In this document: positions 1-5,056 of the stretch, piece after piece
How positions within the stretch are numbered: position 1 is the stretch's first letter
Layout of the letters: each line of letters begins with the position of its first letter
NCBI GenBank assembly: GCA_023488405.1
Contig: JAMDDW010000019.1
Location: 1-9,093, forward strand
Length of the DNA stretch: 9,093 bases
Direction: 5' to 3'
Source of the DNA: Candidatus Parvarchaeota archaeon
GTDB lineage: Archaea; Nanobdellota; Nanobdellia; Parvarchaeales; Parvarchaeaceae
Program-made: the position numbers and the translations under genes
Notes under the pieces: generated by a model
The model's input: the letters and a program-made list of their open reading frames with translations, nothing else
Databases searched by the model: none
What the model was told of the DNA's origin: nothing

Positions 1-865
1 CCGCGCTTCTTAGAAAAGAAGTCGTGTTAAAAGGCTTTGGAGGGCTGACTCTCTTTCTTTTGTTCTCAACTTTTGTTATATTAGCATTTTTCTCTTTTTT
101 TATCTTTCTTAGTTTTTCTGCAGTTTTTTCATCAAATATTTTTCCATCTTTGTATTCAGCTATAAATGTAGAGTCTCCCGCTTGCACTGTAGCCAGAAAT
201 CTCCAGTACTTTTCAGGTTTAAATGCTCTTCTTTCAGCATCTCTGCTCACTATAAGGGCAAGAGTAGGAGTTTGTACCCTTCCTATAGACAAAAATGAAT
301 TTCCAAGTCTTTCGGCTGCAAGCGATATAAATCTTGTTAAAACTGCACCAAGTATAAGGTCAATTTCTCTTCTAGCATCTGCGCTGTCCGAAAGGCTCTT
401 ATTTGGTTTTTGCAGGTTTTTAAATGCCTCTGTTAATTCCTTTGTAGTAAGGGATGAGAACACGCTGCGGTATATCTTCGCTTTGCCATTTTCTTCTCTT
501 GCTACATTGATTGCTTCAAATCCTATTGATTCACCTTCCGTATCATAGTCTGTCGCTATTATTATTTTATCTGCTTTCTTGGCAAATTTTTTTATTACAG
601 AAATATTTTCCTCAGCAGCAGGAGTGTAAACAAGTTTCGCATCTATCATCTTCATTAAAGTTTCTTCATTCCATTTTTTGAATGTTTCTGGATACCTTAC
701 ATTTTTGATGTGGCCTTTAAGCGGCATTACAACCGTTTCTTCACCGTTTATTTTTGTATACCAAACCTTTACAGGCCCGAATTCCTCGGTCTTTATTTTT
801 GTTTCTGCAAGATTTTTCGCAATGGTTTCCGCAGCCGTGCTTTTTTCTGCTATTATCAGTTGCAT
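1..865 (-). CDS. topA: DNA topoisomerase I (type IA), N-terminal 288 codons, truncated by window edge
   Basis: A type IA topoisomerase relaxes negatively supercoiled DNA by cutting one strand and passing the other through the break. The minus-strand frame starts at ATG 865-863 (MQLIIAEKS) and stays open to base 2, so the gene continues outside the window. The Toprim domain is visible: the acidic residue E7 in the AEK motif, and the metal-binding DxDxE as D106, D108 and E110 (TDYDTEGE). The family motif IGRVQTPTL lies at about residues 194-202. PPKPFNTTSFL at about 275-285 is the segment that normally comes shortly before the catalytic tyrosine, which must therefore lie outside the window. The sequence resembles archaeal TopA rather than reverse gyrase, since no helicase domain precedes Toprim. 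It lies 31 nt downstream of pyrH on the same strand and has its own candidate TATA box. The family assignment is firm; the symbol follows archaeal usage. Confidence 0.93.
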   Translation of the reverse strand, partial: MQLIIAEKSTAAETIAKNLAETKIKTEEFGPVKVWYTKINGEETVVMPLKGHIKNVRYPETFKKWNEETLMKMIDAKLVYTPAAEENISVIKKFAKKADKIIIATDYDTEGESIGFEAINVAREENGKAKIYRSVFSSLTTKELTEAFKNLQKPNKSLSDSADARREIDLILGAVLTRFISLAAERLGNSFLSIGRVQTPTLALIVSRDAERRAFKPEKYWRFLATVQAGDSTFIAEYKDGKIFDEKTAEKLRKIKKEKNANITKVENKRKRVSPPKPFNTTSFLRSA

Positions 866-887
866 TTTAGAATAATATATATAGTAG

Positions 888-894
888 TATATAA
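888..894 (-). promoter_or_regulatory. Candidate TATA box of topA
   Basis: On the minus strand this reads TTATATA, centred about 26 nt before the topA ATG at 865. That spacing would put transcription start at or next to the start codon, giving a leaderless mRNA. It lies in the short gap after the pyrH stop, so topA could be transcribed alone as well as from the pyrH promoter. The gap is AT-rich, so a chance match is possible. Confidence 0.45.
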
Positions 895-896
895 GC

Positions 897-1532
897 CTAT
901 CTTACAATGGTCCCTTTTATCTCCTTGTTTTCAAGGTATCTTTTTATGTCCTCAATATCGTTTGTAACTACAACTGCTATGTTGTTCTTTTTGCATATTT
1001 TTGCTGCTAACGGATCAAATATAAAGTTCATACCGGGTACACGTTTTCCTTTTGTAAGCGCGTAAAGTTTTTCGAAGCCTATGTTTTTGAGAAGTTTTAC
1101 ATCCTTGAATTTTCTAGGGTCTTTGTCGTAAACCCCCATTTCTTTTGACATGTTAAATATAACCTTAGAATGTGTTGAAACTGCAGCATATGCTGCGCAG
1201 GTATCAGTTGTCCATCCCGGAAGGTAGCCTCCCGTAAGCGTTATCCTTTTGTTTGTTTTTATCTTTCTTGGATCCTTATCGGTATAATCTGTCTTGAATG
1301 CCTTTGACATTACCCATGCATTTATGTGTGTGCATTTTATGCCTACAGTGTGCAGTTCCTTTTCACTAAGATTGAAATCTTTGGAGAAATCTATGTATTC
1401 CCTTGCTATAGGCCCTCCGCCAGTTATAACCAAGAATTTTTCATTTAATTTTTTTAATTCATTGAAAAGCAAAGAGGTATCTCTTTTCTTGTCAAATAGA
1501 AATGAGCCGCCAAGAGATATGACTATGGACAT
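897..1532 (-). CDS. pyrH: UMP kinase, archaeal PyrH type
   Basis: This enzyme phosphorylates UMP to UDP with ATP in the cytoplasm, a step toward all pyrimidine nucleotides. The 211-residue length and motifs fit the amino-acid-kinase fold of archaeal PyrH. The N-terminal phosphate-binding loop is LGGS (residues 7-10). A glycine-rich TGGGP lies at 37-41. GGYLPGWTTD at 101-110 matches the family's GGxxPGxTTD element. YDKDPR at 135-140 and FDPLAAKI at 172-179 are the usual C-terminal nucleotide-binding signatures. The ATG at 1532 is supported by a TATA box 21 nt upstream and by the family-typical beginning (IVISLGGS). It ends in TAG, whereas metG, aIF1, argS, DP1 and the first tmk homologue here end in TAA. 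topA follows on the same strand. Isopentenyl phosphate kinase shares the fold, but the GWTTD and FDPLAAKI elements favour UMP kinase. Confidence 0.93.
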   Translation of the reverse strand: MSIVISLGGSFLFDKKRDTSLLFNELKKLNEKFLVITGGGPIAREYIDFSKDFNLSEKELHTVGIKCTHINAWVMSKAFKTDYTDKDPRKIKTNKRITLTGGYLPGWTTDTCAAYAAVSTHSKVIFNMSKEMGVYDKDPRKFKDVKLLKNIGFEKLYALTKGKRVPGMNFIFDPLAAKICKKNNIAVVVTNDIEDIKRYLENKEIKGTIVR

Positions 1533-1553
1533 AAAATTAAAAGGAGCACAGGG

Positions 1554-1563
1554 TTTAAATAAC
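1554..1563 (-). promoter_or_regulatory. TATA box of pyrH, leaderless spacing
   Basis: On the minus strand this reads GTTATTTAAA. Its end lies 21 nt before the pyrH ATG, so transcription should begin within a few bases of the start codon. No Shine-Dalgarno motif is placed convincingly between the two, which fits a leaderless transcript. Confidence 0.6.
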
Positions 1564-1584
1564 TATTTTACAGTTTGGTAAAAG

Positions 1585-1595
1585 TTATTAAATAA
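1585..1595 (+). promoter_or_regulatory. Candidate TATA box of the initiator tRNA gene
   Basis: TTATTAAATAA is centred about 29 nt upstream of the mature tRNA 5' end at 1619, the usual distance for an archaeal promoter. A second similar element (CTATTAAATAA, about 1603-1613) is too close to serve the mature end. The pyrH TATA box lies about 25 bp away on the other strand, making this a compact divergent promoter region. Confidence 0.5.
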
Positions 1596-1618
1596 GAAGC
1601 AACTATTAAATAAATCAA

Positions 1619-1694
1619 AGCGGAGTAGAGCAGCCAGGAGTGCTCGCTGGGCTCATAACCCAGAGGTCGTGTGGTTCAAATCCCACCTCCGCTA
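1619..1694 (+). tRNA. Initiator tRNA-Met (anticodon CAT)
   Basis: The cloverleaf can be folded by hand. The acceptor stem is 1619-1625 with 1687-1693, seven perfect pairs, and the discriminator is A1694. The D stem is GAGC/GCTC (1628-1631 with 1642-1645). The anticodon stem is CTGGG/CCCAG around loop CTCATAA, with CAT at 1654-1656. Two features mark it as the initiator rather than elongator Met or the Ile tRNA with a modified CAU: the first pair is A1:U72, as in archaeal initiators, and the anticodon stem carries three G:C pairs next to the loop (1649-1651 with 1659-1661). The T loop TTCAAAT (1675-1681) is normal, but the T stem pairs fully only if T1672 is bulged out (GTG-T-GG against CCCAC). 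CCA is not encoded. metG follows 27 nt downstream. Confidence 0.94.
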
Positions 1695-1721
1695 TAATAA
1701 TTTAAAGGTAAATCAAAAAGA

Positions 1722-3173
1722 ATGGAAAAATTTTACATAACTACTCCGATTTACTATGTCAATGATAAGCCTCACATAGGGCATGCATATACTACTGTAA
1801 TCGCAGATATACTTGCAAGATGGCATAGGATAAACAACGAAAAAGTTTTCTTTTTGACGGGCACAGATGAGCATGGTGGTAAGATAGAGAAAGCTGCAGC
1901 AGAGAAACATAAAACACCAAAGGAGTTTGTTGACGAAAACTCACAGATATATAAAGATGCATGGAAAAAGCTTGATATCTCTTATGATAAGTTCATACGC
2001 ACTACGGATGAGTACCACGAATCAGCGGTAACTGAATTTATAAGAAAGGTATGGGATAATGGAGATATTTACAAAGGTGAATATGAGGGATTTTATTGCT
2101 TGCCAGATGAAAGATATATAACGGAAAGCGAACTTGTGAATGGAAAATGTCCTGACTGCGGTAGGGAGGTTCAAAAGATAAAGGAAGAAGCTTACTTCTT
2201 TAGATTAAGCAAATACAAGGAACAGATAGTGAAGCTTATAGAAAATGGCTTGATAACGCCGGGAAAAAATGCAAATGAGATATTAAGCAGACTTAAGGGA
2301 GAATTAAAGGATTTGGATATAACCCGAAAGAGCGTTTCATGGGGTATAAAGTTTCCATTTGATGAAAGTCATTCCGTTTATGTGTGGTTTGATGCATTAC
2401 TTAATTATTTAAGTGCCTTAAACTGGCCGGACGGTAGTGAATTCAAAGAATTCTGGCCGGCAGATATTCATTTAGTAGGCAAGGAGATAGTGTGGTTCCA
2501 TTCAGTAATCTGGCCGGCAATGCTTTTAGCTGCAGGTTTACCACTTCCAAAAAACATAATGGCGCATGGCTGGTGGACAGTTGAAGGTAGAAAAATGAGC
2601 AAGTCTATTGGAAATGTTGTAGACCCTATAGAAATAGTTGATAAATATTCGGCGGATGCATTCAGATATTTTTTATTGAGGGAAAAGCCAACATGGGATG
2701 ATGGGGACTTTTCAGAATCAGCATTAAAGGGAAGAATAAACGGAGAGCTTATGGCTGACTTAAGTAATTTAGTTGCTAGGGTTTTGACCATTGCGGAAAG
2801 GTTCAAAGACAAAATAGAAGGAGAGGTAGAAATAGAAGATTTTATAAAAAAGAAGGAAATAATTGAAAACTTTGATAAAAAGGATCTGTACTCTGCATTG
2901 AATCTTATATTTGAAGGAATAAGAAAAATAAATAGATATATAAACGATAAGGAGCCGTGGAAATTACAAGGTAAAGAACTAGCAAAGGTACTTTACAATT
3001 CATTAGAGGCAATAAGGGTATCTGCAATCTTTTTAAAACCATTTATGCCATCAACTGCAGAGAAAATAGAAAAGAAGCTTGGAATAAAACCACAGTTATT
3101 AGCAGATGCGGTTTTTAGGGAATTTAATACAAATGTAGAAAGAGGAGAAAATCTTTTTAATAAGGTAACTTAA
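1722..3173 (+). CDS. metG: Methionyl-tRNA synthetase, bacterial-type sequence, no C-terminal tRNA-binding domain
   Basis: Class I synthetase that charges initiator and elongator tRNA-Met with methionine. Its 483 residues contain the HIGH motif at 18-21, KMSKS at 291-295, a catalytic core with the TGTDEHG segment, a metal-knuckle insertion, and a helical anticodon-binding domain from about residue 345. The knuckle reads C126-x2-D129 and C143-x2-C146, so one of four expected ligand positions is Asp. It ends without the EMAP-like dimerisation domain found at the end of some homologues. The N terminus (TTPIYYVND.PHIGHAYTT, then ARWHR) matches the bacterial Thermus/Bacillus-like subtype. Archaeal enzymes typically open with ALPYANGPxHIGH instead. 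The gene lies just after the initiator tRNA. TATAATAATTTAAA at 1693-1706 could be its own promoter, and AAAGGT at 1704-1709 a weak ribosome site; cotranscription with the tRNA is also possible. The stop overlaps that of the convergent aIF1 gene. Confidence 0.95.
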   Translation: MEKFYITTPIYYVNDKPHIGHAYTTVIADILARWHRINNEKVFFLTGTDEHGGKIEKAAAEKHKTPKEFVDENSQIYKDAWKKLDISYDKFIRTTDEYHESAVTEFIRKVWDNGDIYKGEYEGFYCLPDERYITESELVNGKCPDCGREVQKIKEEAYFFRLSKYKEQIVKLIENGLITPGKNANEILSRLKGELKDLDITRKSVSWGIKFPFDESHSVYVWFDALLNYLSALNWPDGSEFKEFWPADIHLVGKEIVWFHSVIWPAMLLAAGLPLPKNIMAHGWWTVEGRKMSKSIGNVVDPIEIVDKYSADAFRYFLLREKPTWDDGDFSESALKGRINGELMADLSNLVARVLTIAERFKDKIEGEVEIEDFIKKKEIIENFDKKDLYSALNLIFEGIRKINRYINDKEPWKLQGKELAKVLYNSLEAIRVSAIFLKPFMPSTAEKIEKKLGIKPQLLADAVFREFNTNVERGENLFNKVT

Positions 3174-3490
3174 GAAAAAGAGGACTCAGGAAAACCCTGT
3201 TTGATAAGTATATCTTTTACTTTATCTATGTGTTCCCCTTGTAATTCTATCATGCCGTCTTTAAATGTTCCGCCGCAGGCTATCTTTGTTTTTAATATTT
3301 TTGTAAGGTCCTTTATATTTACAGCTTTTGGATCCAGACCACTTATAATAGTAACCATCTTTTTGAAAGAAACCTTTTTAGTGTAAATCTTTATTTTCTG
3401 CGTTTCCTGCGAAATGGTACCGCAGATACAAAGGTCTTTTGGAAGACCACAAACCGGACAAACTTCTGTCATTTTTATCTTTTTATTCAA
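3170..3490 (-). CDS. Translation initiation factor aIF1 (SUI1 family)
   Basis: aIF1 binds the small ribosomal subunit near the P site and enforces accurate start-codon selection by the initiator tRNA. The 106-residue protein has an N-terminal cysteine cluster (C11, C14, C21, C23; CPVCG then CIC), followed by the SUI1 alpha/beta domain with signature segments ACGGT at 71-75 and IELQG at 81-85, and the usual KQGFP near the end. Start choice is uncertain. The ATG at 3490 is the longest, but a second ATG at 3472 (residue 7, MTEVCPVCG) fits the usual length of archaeal homologues, and a TATA-like element fits each start. The gene faces metG and their stop codons overlap (3170-3173). Upstream it was once divergent from argS, now separated from it by an insertion element. 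Confidence 0.93.
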   Translation of the reverse strand: MNKKIKMTEVCPVCGLPKDLCICGTISQETQKIKIYTKKVSFKKMVTIISGLDPKAVNIKDLTKILKTKIACGGTFKDGMIELQGEHIDKVKDILIKQGFPESSFS

Positions 3491-3494
3491 CCCC

Positions 3495-3532
3495 TTTAAA
3501 ATTTATAGGTTATATATGATTAAATACCTATA
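3495..3532 (-). promoter_or_regulatory. aIF1 promoter region with two TATA-like elements and a short inverted repeat
   Basis: Read on the minus strand, TATATA at about 3511-3517 lies roughly 24 nt before the ATG at 3490, and TATAAATTTTAAA at 3495-3507 lies about 28 nt before the alternative ATG at 3472. A 7-bp inverted repeat, TATAGGT (3504-3510) and ACCTATA (3526-3532), spans the region. It could be an operator, or simply two TATA-like boxes facing opposite ways. Confidence 0.4.
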
Positions 3533-3604
3533 TAAACCTTTCTTAGCAAATATTACTGTTATTATATGATGGCACTGTAAGTTTATAAAGTGTGAGTGGG
3601 AAAA

Positions 3605-3624
3605 CCTACGATTTAAATCGTGGG
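3605..3624 (+). repeat. Left-end hairpin of the IS element
   Basis: CCTACGAT pairs with ATCGTGGG across a TTAA loop: eight pairs, one of them T:G. Subterminal imperfect hairpins like this are what HUH transposases of the IS200/IS605 family recognise. Confidence 0.6.
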
Positions 3625-3680
3625 ATGAAAGCGAACTCAAAAGTGGAAAACATAAATAACAGAAGTGGTAAAACAACAAT

Positions 3681-4971
3681 ATGTTAACAGCATACAAATT
3701 TAGGCTGTATCCTAACAAAGATCAAAAAGAACTGTTTTCAAAATACTTTGGCTGCACTAGAGTAGTGTGGAATAAAGCCTTAGAGTTGAGAGAAAGCTAT
3801 TACAAAGAGCATAAAAACGATAAGCAAAAGAAGGGATTAAACTACTATGATACAGCAAGATTCTTAAGAGAGTTAAAGCAGAAGGAAGAATACAAATGGC
3901 TTAATGAAGCCAACTCACAATCATTGCAGCAAGCATTGATGGATTTGGACAAGGCATTCAAGGCATTCTTCAAAGGCATATCGAAATACCCAAATTACAA
4001 GAAGAAAACAAACAGGTAGTCCTTTAGAGTTCCACAGTTCTTCAACTTCACTGACAATTTACTGTACCTTCCTAAGATGGGAAAAGGCATAAAGATGGAA
4101 TTCACAGGGAATTCCCAAGGGACAAAGTGAAGCAATTAACAGTAACAAAAACACCTACAGGCAAGTACTTCGTCTCTATCACAGTGGACGACAGAAAAGA
4201 AACACCTCAAAAAGTGCAAATAACGAATGATCCAACAAAACCATAGGCATTGACATGGGATTAAAAGACTTTGCTGTACTGTCAAACGGTATAAAGATCA
4301 GTAATCCAAAGTTTCTGCAGAAATCAGAGAAGCTGCTAAAGAGCAGGCAGAGAGCATTGTCAAGGAAGCAAAAAGGCAGCAAAAACAGAGACAAGGCAAG
4401 ATTAATGGTGGCAAAAACCCATGAAAAAGTAGCCAGTCAAAGAAATGATTTCATTCATAAGGTATCAACGGCGATAACCAAGCGGTTCGATACCATAGTG
4501 ATAGAAACATTAAACGTTAGAGGAATGAAGAAGAACCACAACCTGGCAAAGGCAATAGGCAATGTGAGCTGGAGCAGATTCTTCCAGTTCCTTAAGTACA
4601 AGGCAGAAAAATCAGGAAAGAACATAATAGAGATAGGAATGTTTGAAAAGTCGTCAAAGACATGCAGTGTATGCGGGCATGTCAATAATGATTTGACGTT
4701 AAAAGAAAGAGAATGGACATGCAAGAGCTGTAAGACTAAGCTAGACAGGGATGTAAACGCAGCAATAAACATAAGAAATTTCGGTCTTAATCAAATAGGA
4801 TTAAATCAAATACCCTCGGACAGAGGGGAATTTAAGCCTGTTGAGAATTCTCTGACGGCGGAACTTGCTAAGCTGAATATTCAAGCAAGGTCTACGAGCC
4901 ATGATCCAAAGAAGCAGGAAATATACGCTATGAAGAAGTTAAAACTTTTAATAGGAGCTGGAAGCCTGTGA
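3681..4971 (+). pseudogene. tnpB: tnpB, RNA-guided nuclease of IS605-type elements, broken by one stop and two frameshifts
   Basis: Intact TnpB is an RNA-guided RuvC nuclease that cuts DNA next to the element's target motif. The N-terminal part is clear from ATG 3681 (TAYKFRLYPNKDQ) through KYPNYKKK. TAG at 4017-4019 then replaces the glutamine usual in (K/R)QSFR, consistent with CAG to TAG. The frame continues (SFRVPQFF...YLPKMGKGIKMEF) to about 4102, where one missing base shifts it; the next frame (HREFPRDKVKQL...) runs to about 4243, where a second missing base restores IGIDMGLKDF. The rest is open to TGA 4969-4971. Catalytic positions remain readable: Asp codon 4252-4254, Glu codon 4504-4506 (IVIETLNV), and DRDVNAA near 4744-4764. 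A zinc finger CxxC...CxxC is encoded at 4663-4731. Restoring two bases gives about 430 residues, near the family norm. The stop lies inside the right-end hairpin. Confidence 0.92.
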
Positions 4972-4990
4972 ATTCATGGGAGGATGTCAC
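4813..4990 (+). ncRNA. Possible remnant omega-RNA (guide RNA) region at the tnpB 3' end
   Basis: In IS605-type elements the TnpB guide RNA comes from the last part of tnpB through the right end, with the guide read from the flanking DNA. Structure fitting this is seen here: CCCTC/GAGGG hairpin (4813-4817 with 4823-4827), a perfect 10-bp palindrome GAGAATTCTC (4843-4852), and the terminal hairpin 4965-4980. If intact, the guide would begin at about 4991. The boundaries and any expression are inferred, and the partner protein gene is broken. Confidence 0.3.
4965..4980 (+). repeat. Right-end hairpin of the IS element
   Basis: CCTGTG pairs with CATGGG around AATT: six pairs, two of them G:T. It includes the tnpB stop codon TGA. 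Its outer CC...GGG matches the outer part of the left-end hairpin. Confidence 0.5.
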
Positions 4991-5024
4991 TTTAGTAGTT
5001 ATACCTGTAATAAATTGTTAAAAC

Positions 5025-5033
5025 TTTATAAAT
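5025..5033 (+). promoter_or_regulatory. TATA box of argS, leaderless spacing
   Basis: TTTATAAAT is centred 28 nt before the argS ATG at 5057, which puts transcription start at the start codon. It lies about 35 bp beyond the right end of the insertion element, so the element seems to have spared the core promoter. Confidence 0.65.
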
Positions 5034-5056
5034 AAAGAGAAAAGCATCTATAAAAT

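Larger units (their letters stand above)
3587..4990 (+). mobile_element. IS200/IS605-type element with tnpB only (IS1341-like), degenerate
   Basis: The element fills most of the 1.57-kb space between the divergent aIF1 and argS starts. It contains a single tnpB, now broken, and no tnpA transposase. Imperfect hairpins lie near both ends: left at 3605-3624, right at 4965-4980, with the right one followed by GTCAC (4986-4990), a plausible right terminus. No terminal inverted repeats or target duplications are visible, as expected for this family. The left boundary is a guess: TTTAT at 3582-3586 resembles an insertion-target motif and would place the left end at 3587. Without tnpA it would have needed an enzyme from a related element to move. 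Without it, the aIF1-argS space would be only about 160 bp. Confidence 0.7.

Noticed and set aside
24..548. A long open frame on the plus strand opposite topA
   Set aside because: The antisense frame gives hydrophobic low-complexity protein without motifs, while the minus strand gives a clear type IA topoisomerase.
1619..1694. tRNA as elongator Met or Ile tRNA reading AUA (CAU anticodon)
   Set aside because: The A1:U72 pair and the three G:C pairs next to the anticodon loop are initiator features.
3541..3680. tnpA or another small gene upstream of tnpB
   Set aside because: No frame of useful length with HUH or catalytic Tyr motifs exists; the stretch holds only the left end and flank.
4017..4019. 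TAG in tnpB as a recoded sense codon (for example pyrrolysine)
   Set aside because: pyrH ends at TAG here, the position is normally Gln in TnpB, and two frameshifts follow, so simple decay explains it.
4103..4243. Programmed frameshifting to rescue TnpB
   Set aside because: Two separate same-direction shifts plus a stop would be needed, and no slippery heptamer is evident at either site.
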